The notes: a model not told the origin generated them from the sequence alone. A DNA stretch of 64,000 bases from Streptomyces sp. CNH099 (GCA_000514715.1 AZWL01000014.1:37723-101722), one strand, 5' to 3'. Numbered from the stretch's first letter, positions 8,430 through 16,599 are shown. Translations and numbers: made by a program.

Positions 8430-9188
8430 CTAGTCGGTTGGCAGCTCGTACGTCAGTAGGTTCTCCTCGCCCCGCAGGATGAAGTGACTGACATCCATCG
8501 GGGTTTCGTCCTGGTCATAGCTGATGTGGACGACATCCAGGACGGGTGCGCCGGCAGGGACGCCGAGTCGCTCGGCCTCTTCGTGTCTGGGCATCCGAGC
8601 GTGAACCTCTTCGAGCATGCGCGTCAGCTTGTGGCCCAGCACCTCGAACGCGGCGTAGATTCCTCCGGGGCCCGGCACGGCCTCCTCAAGCGACGTGTCC
8701 TCCGCGATGGACAGCGGGATGTAGGTGTTCACGAGCTGTACGGTCTGGTCGTCTGCGTAGTACGTGTTCTCGCGACGTACCACGCGCCCGCCCGCCGCGA
8801 GCCCAAGGCGCTCTGCAATCCACTGCGGCGGATCGACGCGATCAATGCTGGTGACCTCGACGCGCGGGGTGCGGCCTTGGGCCTCGACCTCCGTGCGGAA
8901 CGGCGCTTTCCCCGCCTGGCGCCACCGCCGCGCGTAGCGGTCGTGTGCGTGCCGGATTAGCTGCGTGCGGCGGCGTACGAACACTCCTCGCCCTACTTGG
9001 CTCTCGACCAGGCCAGTCGACTTGAGTAGCGCGATCACCTTGTTCGCTGTGCCGCCGGACACGTCGTAGCGATCCTTCAGCTCCCGTTCGGACGGGAGTA
9101 GGGAGCCTGGGGGTAGCTCGCCCGATTCGATTGCTCTGCGCAGCTCATCTGCGATCTTGCGACTGCGCGGAAGTCGCTGCTCTGACAT
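8430..9188 (-). CDS. GntR-family transcriptional regulator with UTRA domain (KorSA-like)
   Basis: A 252-aa regulator with an N-terminal GntR winged helix (residues ~8-75, SELKDRYDVSGGTANKVIALL type recognition region) and a C-terminal UTRA ligand domain. In pSAM2-type elements a protein of this class (KorSA) represses excision and transfer functions. Start at 9188 is preceded by AAGGAGG about 10 nt upstream; the longer in-frame start at 9251 would run through an operator. Three matching 16-bp palindromes upstream (9230, 9279, 9315) are the likely binding sites, giving autoregulation and control of the divergent operon. Confidence 0.9.
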   Translation of the reverse strand: MSEQRLPRSRKIADELRRAIESGELPPGSLLPSERELKDRYDVSGGTANKVIALLKSTGLVESQVGRGVFVRRRTQLIRHAHDRYARRWRQAGKAPFRTEVEAQGRTPRVEVTSIDRVDPPQWIAERLGLAAGGRVVRRENTYYADDQTVQLVNTYIPLSIAEDTSLEEAVPGPGGIYAAFEVLGHKLTRMLEEVHARMPRHEEAERLGVPAGAPVLDVVHISYDQDETPMDVSHFILRGEENLLTYELPTD

Positions 9189-9229
9189 GCGGTGGTGGCC
9201 TCCTTCGTGGTGCTCGACTCCCAGCGTAG

Positions 9230-9245
9230 ACCTCCTCACGGAGGT
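9230..9245. promoter_or_regulatory. GntR operator O1
   Basis: ACCTCCTCACGGAGGT, a palindrome with half-sites ACCTCC/GGAGGT and a 4-bp centre. It is 42 bp upstream of the GntR start and 33 bp before O2, in the right place to repress gntR itself. Confidence 0.7.
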
Positions 9246-9278
9246 TTCCATAGGGAAGTTGGCCGAACCCCTTGACGA

Positions 9279-9294
9279 ACCTCCTTAGGGAGGT
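9279..9294. promoter_or_regulatory. GntR operator O2
   Basis: ACCTCCTTAGGGAGGT, same half-sites as O1 and O3. It begins 2 bp after a TTGACG -35-like hexamer (9272-9277), so a bound repressor would cover a rightward promoter. Confidence 0.7.
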
Positions 9295-9314
9295 CGAAGC
9301 TAGGCACCAAGGAA

Positions 9315-9330
9315 ACCTCCCTAAGGAGGT
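9315..9330. promoter_or_regulatory. GntR operator O3
   Basis: ACCTCCCTAAGGAGGT, centre 36 bp from the O2 centre. It lies between the putative rightward promoter and the first gene of the rightward operon (9415). Confidence 0.7.
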
Positions 9331-9414
9331 CTCCTTGCAGAGGTCAAGCAGAGGGGCGGCGCCCTACCGCCAAGCAACGCGCCGCCCCGCAACCCGCGAA
9401 GGGGTACATCCATC

Positions 9415-9990
9415 ATGCCTGGAACCATCGCGAAGCGGTCCCCGGAACAGGTCACGAGTACGGCCGTGTCCGACCTGACGGGGGCGGAGCGCGCCGTTGC
9501 GCTGTACGTCTCGGACATGCCCAACCAGCGCCGTTCCTGGTCGGCGGAGCAGGTGCGTACGTGGATCGCGCAGGGCGTGGCGCGGCTGGGCCGTGAGGAG
9601 CTGCGCCGCCGTGCGGAGTTCCACCGCGGGCACCGTCTGTTGGACCGGAGCGGCCTGGTCACGGCGCAGATTCAGGCCCGGCACGAACAGCACTTCCCCC
9701 GCCCGCGTCGCCTGGTGACCGCCGAGCAGAAGTCGGCCAACAGCGTCTTCGGTGACGGCATGAGCGAGTCCGCGCGGGCCCGCAACGGCAACGCCCGGGT
9801 CGACGGCGACTGCCCCTGCCGCGGAACCCGCTCGATCCCCTTCCCCGACCCGGACCCGGACCTGTCCTACGACCTGGCCTGCCCGGTCCACGCCGCCGCC
9901 TACGTGTGCGAGCACATCGGCTCGTACACCACCACCGCCGCCCGCACCACGTCCCGCGACGCGGCCGAGTTCTGGGGAGTGGAGGCGTGA
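9415..9990 (+). CDS. Unknown protein 1 of the element (191 aa)
   Basis: I do not recognise this protein. The start is preceded by GAAGGGG about 9 nt upstream. Residues 22-64 (TGAERAVALYVSD... then IAQGVARLGREELRR) resemble residues 130-175 of the next gene product, which indicates a shared helical domain. Further on are a CPC motif near residue 133 and two more Cys, which might bind metal. It is the first gene of the rightward, probably GntR-repressed operon and ends in a 4-bp GTGA overlap with the next gene. Its position matches that of activator or replication genes in pSAM2-like elements, but no similarity to those is visible. Confidence 0.75.
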   Translation: MPGTIAKRSPEQVTSTAVSDLTGAERAVALYVSDMPNQRRSWSAEQVRTWIAQGVARLGREELRRRAEFHRGHRLLDRSGLVTAQIQARHEQHFPRPRRLVTAEQKSANSVFGDGMSESARARNGNARVDGDCPCRGTRSIPFPDPDPDLSYDLACPVHAAAYVCEHIGSYTTTAARTTSRDAAEFWGVEA

Positions 9991-10730
9991 GCGCCGCTGT
10001 GGTGCAGGCACGTGCGCTGCTGGCGCACGTGCCGCCCGCCCCCTCGCCGTTCGCTCTGCTCAGCCGCCGCGAACCGGGCGCGCACATGCCCACCATCCCC
10101 GTCTCCGGCCTGGACCTCTGCCGCGAGGAAGCCGCCGCCGCGTTGTTCGAGGCAGAGACCGACTGCTACGGCCTGCCGGGACTGACCACCGACACCCTGT
10201 ACACCGCGCTGAAGACGGCGGTTGACCGGCTGGGCCCGGCCGGACTGCTGACCGTGATGGACGACTTCACGGGCCTGGAGTCCACCGAATTCCCCGAGGT
10301 CGGCTACTGCCGCTGGTACGCCTACCGGCTGTCCCTGTCGTTCTGGTACCGCGGCGCCCGCAGCCGCCCCATGACGGCCGCAGAAGCCGCCGCCGCTCTC
10401 TACCTCTCGGACTACCGCCGCACCGCCAGCACCGCCCCCGTAGACGCCCGCGGGATCGCACGCTTCGTACGCCAGGGCGCCGCCCGCGTCCCGACGACCG
10501 CCCTGCGGGAGCTGGGACGCACGAGCCCGCTGACGGCCGACCGGTGGCTCTCCCAGCGCCTCACCCCCGACGCGTCGCGCTGGCGCGCCTGCTTCGGCCT
10601 CATCCGGGGCAACGCCCGTATCCCGCTGCCGCTCATCGTCCGCCCCGACTCTGGCGGCCTGGTCCTCGGCTGCATCCCGCCGGCCGGGCCCGGCAACCGG
10701 TGGGCCCGACCCCTGCGAGAGGAGTGGTGA
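9987..10730 (+). CDS. Unknown protein 2 of the element (247 aa)
   Basis: Starts at GTG 9987, overlapping the previous stop (GTGA), so the two are translationally coupled. The first ~120 residues are unrecognised and mostly helical in character. Residues 130-175 (TAAEAAAALYLSD... then FVRQGAARVPTTALREL) match the domain in protein 1. The coupling and shared domain suggest the two proteins act together. No transmembrane segment or nucleotide-binding loop is seen. Function unknown. Confidence 0.72.
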   Translation: MSAAVVQARALLAHVPPAPSPFALLSRREPGAHMPTIPVSGLDLCREEAAAALFEAETDCYGLPGLTTDTLYTALKTAVDRLGPAGLLTVMDDFTGLESTEFPEVGYCRWYAYRLSLSFWYRGARSRPMTAAEAAAALYLSDYRRTASTAPVDARGIARFVRQGAARVPTTALRELGRTSPLTADRWLSQRLTPDASRWRACFGLIRGNARIPLPLIVRPDSGGLVLGCIPPAGPGNRWARPLREEW

Positions 10731-10732
10731 GC

Positions 10733-11293
10733 GTGCCTCGCACCGCCCACACGCTCAACGCGGCCAGGCGACGCCACCGCAAAGCCCAGCTCGCCCAACG
10801 GCACGGTGCCCGGTGCGCCTACTGCCGCCGCCCGTTCGCCAACCTGCGGGACGCGACCATGGATCACGTCGTGCCGTACGCGCTGTGGCGCACGTGGTCC
10901 GTCACAGCGCTCGTGCTGGCCTGCCTCGACTGCAACCACCGCAAGGCCGACCGACTCCCGCTCTCCCTGGCACTCGTGCTGCTGGGGTCGGTCGGGCCGA
11001 GTCGACCGACCCACGACCCGACCGAGTCGGCCCACCGTGAACACTCGTCGATCCGACGCGAACACCCGACCGCCCTCGACGTTCACGACCCCGCGTTCAC
11101 GGCCCGCCCGGGAGCGTTCACCGGTCCGTTCACGCTCGACTCTTGGCGGCTGCTGGCCCGACTCGCGCACGCCCGACAGTCGACCCCTGAACTGGCCGTA
11201 CGCCGTGAACACCAGGGCGTGAACACGGCCGTACAGCCGCACCCGACCCGCGTCCCGACCGGCCGCACGACCGGATGGGCGGTGGCGGCATGA
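10733..11293 (+). CDS. HNH endonuclease
   Basis: A 186-aa protein with a clear HNH nuclease core: CAYC (residues ~22-25), MDHVVPYALW, then LACLDCNHRK, i.e. two CxxC zinc pairs around the DH...N...H catalytic positions. The C-terminal ~95 residues are His/Pro/Arg-rich and look disordered. A GTG at 10727 would overlap the previous stop, but GAGAGGAG (10716-10723) is better spaced to GTG 10733, so that start is chosen. Such nucleases occur in phages and integrative elements, for packaging, nicking or host interference; which applies here is unknown. Confidence 0.88.
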   Translation: MPRTAHTLNAARRRHRKAQLAQRHGARCAYCRRPFANLRDATMDHVVPYALWRTWSVTALVLACLDCNHRKADRLPLSLALVLLGSVGPSRPTHDPTESAHREHSSIRREHPTALDVHDPAFTARPGAFTGPFTLDSWRLLARLAHARQSTPELAVRREHQGVNTAVQPHPTRVPTGRTTGWAVAA

Positions 11294-11568
11294 ACACCCA
11301 ATCCGACCGACCCATGAACAGCCGTGAACACCCGGCCACGAGTCGACCCCCGGCCGAGTCGACGCCACTTCCCGGCGGACTCCCGGACCAGTACCTGACC
11401 CCCGAAGACCTCACCACGATGTTCAAGGTCCCCCTCGAAACCGTCTACCAGTGGCGCAGGAAGCGCACGGGCCCGCCCGGCTTTCGCATCGGCAAGTACA
11501 TCCGCTACGACCCCGCGGCCGTGCGCGCCTGGGTGGAGACGCAGACCACCCTCACCGACGCAGCCTGA
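11290..11568 (+). CDS. xis: Excisionase-like helix-turn-helix DNA-binding protein
   Basis: A 92-aa protein whose C-terminal half (residues ~35-85) is a MerR/Xis-type winged helix: LTPEDLTTMFKVPLETVYQWRR, then GPPGFRIGKYIRYDPAAVRAWV. In integrative elements such proteins bend attachment-site DNA and drive integrase toward excision. The ATG overlaps the HNH stop (ATGA). The N-terminal 34 residues are polar and low complexity. It precedes the integrase gene, as in pSAM2-type elements. Confidence 0.88.
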   Translation: MNTQSDRPMNSREHPATSRPPAESTPLPGGLPDQYLTPEDLTTMFKVPLETVYQWRRKRTGPPGFRIGKYIRYDPAAVRAWVETQTTLTDAA

Positions 11569-11845
11569 CCGCCACCGCGACGCCCACAGCGCCGCCGTCC
11601 GAACCTCGCGACGGTCACGCACCGCACAGGGCCCCCACGGGGGACCCGTCAGGGAGGCAGGGACTTCTCCCTGACCGCCTCCCTCACCCCGCCTCCCTCA
11701 CCTGATCTGCGCGAACCCACTACAGGGAGGCAGGGAGGCGCCCCCCTCCTGGCCTCGAAAAACCCCCAGAAACGCACCTTCCCGGGGGACCCCCTGCCTC
11801 CCTCCCTGCACGCACAGTCACCAATCCGACAGGAGACACCCCGAC
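11569..11845. promoter_or_regulatory. Gene-free leader of the integrase gene with GGGAGGCAGGGA repeats
   Basis: 277 bp between xis and int. CAGGGAGGCAGGGA occurs at about 11651 and 11723, and an inverted version at about 11802-11817 just before the int ribosome-binding site. The outer copies could form a long stem around the int leader. Comparable GCCTCCCC runs lie near attL. This may be regulatory or an integrase-binding region; no promoter hexamers stand out. Confidence 0.45.
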
Positions 11846-13111
11846 ATGGCAGGCCACATCCAAGACCGCTGGTACAGGACCGAACCCACCGACAACGGCG
11901 GCACCCGCCGCGTGAAGACCGACCGCTACGGCACCGGCATGCGCTACCGGGCCCGCTACGTCGGCCCGGACGGCACCGAGAAGTCCAAGAGCTTCCCCGA
12001 CCGGCAGAAGCGCCTTGCCGAGCAGTGGCTCACCCAGACGGCCGCCGACATGTCCAGCGGGACGTACAGGGATCCCCGGGCCGCTCGGATCACCTTCCAG
12101 CAGTTCGCGGAGAAGTGGGTGGCCACCCATACGACGGAGGTCAACAGCCGGGAGGCGGCGGAGCGCCGGTTGCGGCTGCATGCCTACCCGTACATCGGCA
12201 CGCGCCCACTGGCGTCCTTCCAGCCGGGCCACATTCGCGGCTGGCTCGGAGAGCTGGAGACGAACGTGCCGAGCGAATCGCACCGCCGGATCATCTTCGG
12301 CTCTGTGTCCAGCGCCTTCGGCGCGGCGGTGGACGACGGGCTGATTGTGCGCAACCCGTGCAAGGCGCGCTCCGTCCAGCGTCCGCGCCCACAGCCGGGT
12401 CGTGTCCTTCCGTGGCCGGTGGAGCGCATCCGTGCGGTACGTGAGGCGCTGCCGCCCCGGTTCCGGCTTGCCGTGGATGTCGGGAGCGGATGCGGCCTGC
12501 GGCAGGGGGAGGTGTTCGGCCTATCGGGTGACGAGTTGGACGAGACGGCCGGCTGGCTCACGGTCACGCATCAGCTCAAGCGGATCCGGGGGAAGTACGT
12601 CTTCGCACCGCCGAAGGGCCGGAAGGTACGGGACGTGCCCCTCCCGGAGAGCGTCGCCCGCGCCATACGGGAGCACGCGGCGCACTTCGAGCCGATCACG
12701 GTCACGCTGCCCTGGCGGACGCTCGACGGGCCGCCGGTGACGAAGAAGCTGTTCTTCAGTGGCACCCGCGGGGAACACGTCCGGGTCAGCTACTTCAACG
12801 ACTTCACGTGGAAACCCGCTCTGGCCGCCGCTGGCGTCATCCCGGAGCCCGCGGCGGGCGAGAGGTACGCCGCCGCCTCCGAGGACGGCATGCACGCTCT
12901 CAGGCACTTCTACGCCTCCGTTCTGCTGGACGCAGGCGAGAGCGTCCGCGCCCTGAGTCAGTACCTCGGGCACAGCGACCCGGGGTTCACGCTGCGGACC
13001 TACACGCACCTCATGCCGAGCAGCGAGCACCGCACCCGGCAGGCCGTGGATGCCCTCTTCGGGCCCCCTGTTGAGCACCCGGACGGCCCACAGACGGCCC
13101 AGGCCGCTTGA
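11846..13111 (+). CDS. int: Tyrosine recombinase / site-specific integrase
   Basis: A 421-aa integrase that would recombine attP with the pmt 3' end. It has an N-terminal SAM-like core-binding domain (residues ~75-160) and a C-terminal catalytic domain with R219 (GCGLRQGE), H350 and R353 (HALRH), H376 (LGHSD) and nucleophile Y386 (LRTYTHL). Length and layout match actinobacterial element integrases. AGGAGA is 8 nt upstream of the ATG. The gene ends 63 bp before attR, the usual position, and is followed by a hairpin. All catalytic residues are intact, so it may be active. Confidence 0.95.
   Translation: MAGHIQDRWYRTEPTDNGGTRRVKTDRYGTGMRYRARYVGPDGTEKSKSFPDRQKRLAEQWLTQTAADMSSGTYRDPRAARITFQQFAEKWVATHTTEVNSREAAERRLRLHAYPYIGTRPLASFQPGHIRGWLGELETNVPSESHRRIIFGSVSSAFGAAVDDGLIVRNPCKARSVQRPRPQPGRVLPWPVERIRAVREALPPRFRLAVDVGSGCGLRQGEVFGLSGDELDETAGWLTVTHQLKRIRGKYVFAPPKGRKVRDVPLPESVARAIREHAAHFEPITVTLPWRTLDGPPVTKKLFFSGTRGEHVRVSYFNDFTWKPALAAAGVIPEPAAGERYAAASEDGMHALRHFYASVLLDAGESVRALSQYLGHSDPGFTLRTYTHLMPSSEHRTRQAVDALFGPPVEHPDGPQTAQAA
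13080..13102 (+). repeat. Candidate integrase arm-type site, right end
   Basis: Identical in 23 of 23 positions and in orientation to 6543-6565. It encodes the last residues of the integrase. Two tandem GACGGCCCA units. Coding constraint alone does not explain identity to non-coding DNA at the far end of the element. Confidence 0.45.
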
Positions 13112-13113
13112 CG

Positions 13114-13151
13114 CGCTCCTGGCCAGCGGGTGAAACCGCTGGCCAGGAGCG
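13114..13151 (+). terminator. Terminator after the integrase gene
   Basis: A perfect 16-bp stem (13114-13129 with 13136-13151) around a GTGAAA loop, starting 3 bp after the int stop. No T-run follows, as is usual in actinomycetes. Confidence 0.75.
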
Positions 13152-13174
13152 TGATTCGCCGATCTAACGCAGAT

Positions 13175-13259
13175 TTCATCTATTTCTGGCCGATCTACAC
13201 CGGCGAGACCATCACCCGCGACGCCTGGGAAGCCCGCATGTGGCTGGGGAGTTGGGTCT
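13175..13259. repeat. attR: right attachment-site repeat
   Basis: Direct repeat of 6381-6465, 80/85 identical. It still encodes the Pmt C terminus (FIYFWPIYTGETITRDAWEA...) in frame up to a TGA, although no gene body precedes it. The coding match supports descent from an intact pmt end in this or a related genome. Confidence 0.88.
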
Positions 13260-13358
13260 GACCGCCACCGCCGCGGGTGGGCGCCCGCGCGGCGCGTGGC
13301 TTAGTGTGCTTGACGCAGGGTCGTAATCGTCACGGTGCGGGCAAAGGGAGCACGGCAG

Positions 13359-15101
13359 ATGGCGGGTAGCCACCGGCGCAGACACGCCGGCCCGAGTGTG
13401 TCGGCGAGGTCGGCGCGCGCCCGGATCGCGGTGCTCGTCGGCGCGGGGGCCGCGGTCGTCGGCGCCGCCGGCTTCGGCGCGTACAGCCTGCTCGACGACG
13501 ACGGGACGCAGCGCGGCGGCAGCGCGCTGACCGCGCCCGGCTCACCTGATCCGGTGAAGACCGGGCCGCCCGGCCCCAAGGAGGCGGCCAGGGCCGCCGG
13601 CGACTTCCTGACCGCCTGGGCCGGCGGCCGGACCGAGATCGCCGCCGGGATGACGGACGACAGGAAGGCGGCGCTCGCCGCCCTCACCTCGTACCGCGAG
13701 GACGCGGGCGTCGGGAAGGTCAAGCTCACCCCCGGCAAGCCGCGCGGGACGAAGGTGCCGTTCAGCGTCGACGCCGAGGTGTCCTTCAAGGAGCTGGTCA
13801 AGCCCTGGGCGTACAACTCCGCGCTGGAGGTCGTACGGGACGGGAGGACGGGCGAGGTCGAGATCGCCTGGAAGCCGTCCGTCGTGCACCCCAAGCTGGG
13901 CGAGGGCGAGCGGCTGCGCACCGGCCCGAAGGACGCCCCGCCGGTCAAGGCCGTGGACCGCAACGGCACCGCGCTCGACCCCGACACGTACCCCTCCCTC
14001 GCGCCCGTCATCGCCGACCTGGGCGAGCGTTACGGCGCCAAGGCCGGGGGCACCCCGGGCGTGAAGGTGTGGACGGAGAGCGCCGAGCCGGCCGACGCGC
14101 ACGACGAGGGCGGCAGGAAGAAGAAAAAGGACGACGACAAGGCGGGCGCGCCCGAGACGCTCCTGGAGCTGTCCGAGGCCAAGCCCGGCAGGCTGAAGAC
14201 GACGCTGGACGCGAAGGTGCAGAAGACCGCCGAGGAGGTCGTCTCCCGGCACAGCGGCGCGGCGCTGGTGGCGTTGAAGCCGAGCACCGGCGAGGTGCTC
14301 GCGGTCGCCAATCAGGCCGGCAACGGCTTCAACACCGCGCTGCAGGGCTCGTCCGCGCCCGGCTCCACCATGAAGGTCGTCACGGCCTCGATGCTCATGG
14401 ACAAGGGCCTGGCGGCGCCGGGCGAGCCGCACCCGTGCCCCCGCTACAAGGCCTACGGCGGCTGGGAGTTCGAGAACGTCGGCGACAAGTCGTTCACCAT
14501 CCAGGGCGGCACGTTCACGGAGTCGTTCACCGCCTCCTGCAACACCGCGTTCATCTCGATGGCGGAGAAGCTGGAGGACGACGACCTGACGCAGCACGCG
14601 CGCGACGTCTTCGGCATCGGGCTCAACTGGCAGACGGGCGTGACCACCTTCGACGGCGCGGTGCCGGTGCAGTCCGACGCGCAGATGGCGTCGTCGCTGA
14701 TCGGCCAGGGCGGCGTGCGCATGAACCCGCTGACGATGGCGTCGGTGTCGGCGACCGTGAAGTCCGGCGTGTTCCGGCAGCCGCATCTGGTGCCGCAGGA
14801 GCTGGACGGGCGGCAGTTCGCGGCCGCGCCGCGGACCATGAAGCCGGAGACCGCGCAGTCGCTGCGGGAGCTGATGGCCGCGACCGCGTCGTACGGGACG
14901 GCGGCGGAGGCGATGAGCGGGCTGACCGGGGACGTGGGCGCGAAGACGGGCTCGGCGGAGGTGGGCGGGCAGGAGGAGACGAACGCCTGGTTCACCGGGT
15001 ACCGCGGGGACCTGGCGGCGGCGGCCATGGTGCCGAACATCGGGCACGGCGGGGAGTTCGCGGGCCCGCTGGTGAAGGACGTGCTGGCCGCCCACGGCTG
15101 A
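13359..15101 (+). CDS. Penicillin-binding protein, class B transpeptidase with MecA-N domain
   Basis: A 580-aa D,D-transpeptidase that would cross-link peptidoglycan outside the membrane. One N-terminal membrane anchor (residues ~22-45) is followed by an NTF2-like MecA-N domain (~60-170) and the transpeptidase domain with STMK (S336-K339), SCN (S393-N395) and KTG (K529). A Lys/Asp-rich insertion lies at about residue 245. AAGGGAG is 8 nt upstream of ATG 13359. The gene lies just outside attR; pmt and a PBP would be near neighbours without the element. Confidence 0.93.
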   Translation: MAGSHRRRHAGPSVSARSARARIAVLVGAGAAVVGAAGFGAYSLLDDDGTQRGGSALTAPGSPDPVKTGPPGPKEAARAAGDFLTAWAGGRTEIAAGMTDDRKAALAALTSYREDAGVGKVKLTPGKPRGTKVPFSVDAEVSFKELVKPWAYNSALEVVRDGRTGEVEIAWKPSVVHPKLGEGERLRTGPKDAPPVKAVDRNGTALDPDTYPSLAPVIADLGERYGAKAGGTPGVKVWTESAEPADAHDEGGRKKKKDDDKAGAPETLLELSEAKPGRLKTTLDAKVQKTAEEVVSRHSGAALVALKPSTGEVLAVANQAGNGFNTALQGSSAPGSTMKVVTASMLMDKGLAAPGEPHPCPRYKAYGGWEFENVGDKSFTIQGGTFTESFTASCNTAFISMAEKLEDDDLTQHARDVFGIGLNWQTGVTTFDGAVPVQSDAQMASSLIGQGGVRMNPLTMASVSATVKSGVFRQPHLVPQELDGRQFAAAPRTMKPETAQSLRELMAATASYGTAAEAMSGLTGDVGAKTGSAEVGGQEETNAWFTGYRGDLAAAAMVPNIGHGGEFAGPLVKDVLAAHG

Positions 15102-15168
15102 CCGCGCGGGCGGCACCGGGGCCGGAATGGGTTCGCACCGCCCGTACCTCCGGCGTTAACGTCCCCCC

Positions 15169-15678
15169 ATGACGACAGCCGACGCCGCACACCCGCTCTT
15201 CGCCGCCGCCCTCGCCGAACTCGGCCTGAGCGTGCCGGTACGCCGCTTCCCCGCCGCCACCCGCACCGCCGCACAGGCGGCGGAGGCCATCGGCTGCGAG
15301 CTGAGCCAGATCGTGAAGTCCCTGGTCTTCGCGGCGGACGGCGTGCCGGTCCTCGTCCTGATGGACGGCGGCTCGCGGGTGGACACCGAGCGGGTACGGG
15401 CCGAGCTGGGTGCCGGCGCCGTGCGCCGGGCGGACGCGGCCGCCGTGCGGGAGGCGTCCGGGTACGCCATCGGCGGCGTACCGCCCTTCGGGCACGTGAC
15501 GCGGATGACGGTGCTCGCCGACCGCGGGCTCCTCGACCACGGCGAGGTCTGGGCCGCCGCGGGCGACCCGCACACGGTGTTCCCCATGGCGCCGAAGGAC
15601 CTCGTCGCGCACGCGGGCGGCAGGGTCGTCGACGTACGGGCCGTCGAGGTGGCCGAGGGGCGCGAGCCCGGGGCGTGA
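15169..15678 (+). CDS. YbaK/ProX-type aminoacyl-tRNA deacylase
   Basis: A 169-aa YbaK-domain protein. Relatives hydrolyse mischarged tRNAs (for example Cys- or Ala-tRNA-Pro) in trans. Visible signatures are the substrate Lys in QIVKSLVF, VLVLMDGGSRVD and the late GGVPPFGH motif. Substrate specificity cannot be read from the sequence. The stop overlaps the GTG of the EamA transporter (GTGA). Confidence 0.88.
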   Translation: MTTADAAHPLFAAALAELGLSVPVRRFPAATRTAAQAAEAIGCELSQIVKSLVFAADGVPVLVLMDGGSRVDTERVRAELGAGAVRRADAAAVREASGYAIGGVPPFGHVTRMTVLADRGLLDHGEVWAAAGDPHTVFPMAPKDLVAHAGGRVVDVRAVEVAEGREPGA

Positions 15679-16526
15679 CGCCCCTCATAGCGGCGGCGGT
15701 CCTCGCCGCTGCCGTGATGCACGCCTCGTGGAACGCCCTCGCGCACGGTTTCCGGGACCAGTTGGCCGTCTTCGCCCTCATCGGCGCCGGCGACGTGCTG
15801 ATCGCCGGGACCGCGGTGTTCTTCGTGCCGGTCCCGGCGGCCGGCGCGTGGCCGTGGCTGCTGACGTCGGTGGCCCTCCACCTCGTCTACATGACGCTGC
15901 TCATGCGGTCGTTCCGGCTGGGCGACTTCGGGCAGGTCTACCCGATCGCCCGCGGCACGGCCCCGCTGGTCGTCGCCGCCGTCGCGCACCTCTTCCTCGA
16001 CGAGCGGCTGGGCCTGTCGCAGACGGCGGGCGTCGCGGTGGCGTGCGCCGGGCTGAGCGGCATCGCGCTGTGGGGGCTGCGCGGCGCGGACACCCGGCCG
16101 CACTGGCCGGCGCTGGCCGCGGCGTTCGCGACGGGGCTGGCGATCGCGACGTACACGATCGTCGACGGCGTCGGCGTCCGGGCCTCCGGCAGCGCGCTGG
16201 GCTACACGGCGTGGCTGGTGCTGCTGATGGGCCCGTGGATCCCGCTGGCCGCCCTGGCGCGGCGCGGGCCGGGGCTGGTGCGCGAGCTGCGGCCGGTGGC
16301 GGTGCGCGGGCTGCTGGGCGCGGCGATCTCCGTCTCGGCGTACGGGCTGGTGCTCTGGGCGCAGACGCGCGCCCCGCTGGCGCCGATAGCGGCGCTGCGC
16401 GAGTCGAGCATCGTGGTGGGGGCGGCGATCGGGGCGGTGTTCCTCAAGGAGCGGTTCGGCGGGCCGCGCATCGTGGGGGCGTGTCTGATGCTGGCGGGGA
16501 TCGCGCTGGTGCTGCTGCCGGCGTAG
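15675..16526 (+). CDS. EamA/DMT-family membrane transporter
   Basis: A 283-aa protein with about ten hydrophobic helices in two EamA repeats (residues ~1-130 and ~140-283), including RLGDFGQVYPIARGTAPL in repeat one and ALRESSIVVGAAIGAVFLKERFG in repeat two. DMT-superfamily members export metabolites or amino acids; the substrate is unknown. Translation is coupled to the upstream deacylase gene by the GTGA overlap. Confidence 0.88.
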   Translation: MTPLIAAAVLAAAVMHASWNALAHGFRDQLAVFALIGAGDVLIAGTAVFFVPVPAAGAWPWLLTSVALHLVYMTLLMRSFRLGDFGQVYPIARGTAPLVVAAVAHLFLDERLGLSQTAGVAVACAGLSGIALWGLRGADTRPHWPALAAAFATGLAIATYTIVDGVGVRASGSALGYTAWLVLLMGPWIPLAALARRGPGLVRELRPVAVRGLLGAAISVSAYGLVLWAQTRAPLAPIAALRESSIVVGAAIGAVFLKERFGGPRIVGACLMLAGIALVLLPA

Positions 16527-16599
16527 CCGGCGGTCCCGGCGCCGCGGTCCGCCGCCGGTGGCGGGGACCGCGGCGCGGGGTGCCGTCAGGGCACCGGCG

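Larger units (their letters stand above)
6466..13174. mobile_element. Integrated genetic element with tyrosine integrase, inserted at the 3' end of pmt
   Basis: About 6.7 kb between the attL and attR repeats. Contents in order: a gene-free inverted-repeat region, GNAT acetyltransferase and GntR-UTRA repressor (leftward), three palindromic operators, two unknown proteins, an HNH nuclease, an excisionase-like HTH protein and a tyrosine integrase (rightward) next to attR. The GntR - Xis - Int layout resembles actinomycete integrative and conjugative elements of the pSAM2 type. However, no RepSA/primase-type replication gene and no FtsK/TraB-like transfer protein is visible. It could be a mobilisable or satellite element, or a reduced one. 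It separates pmt from a PBP gene. Confidence 0.85.

Noticed and set aside
13175..13259. Possible second pmt gene fragment or gene duplication
   Set aside because: Only the terminal 28 codons are present next to an integrase, which fits an attachment site rather than a duplicated gene.
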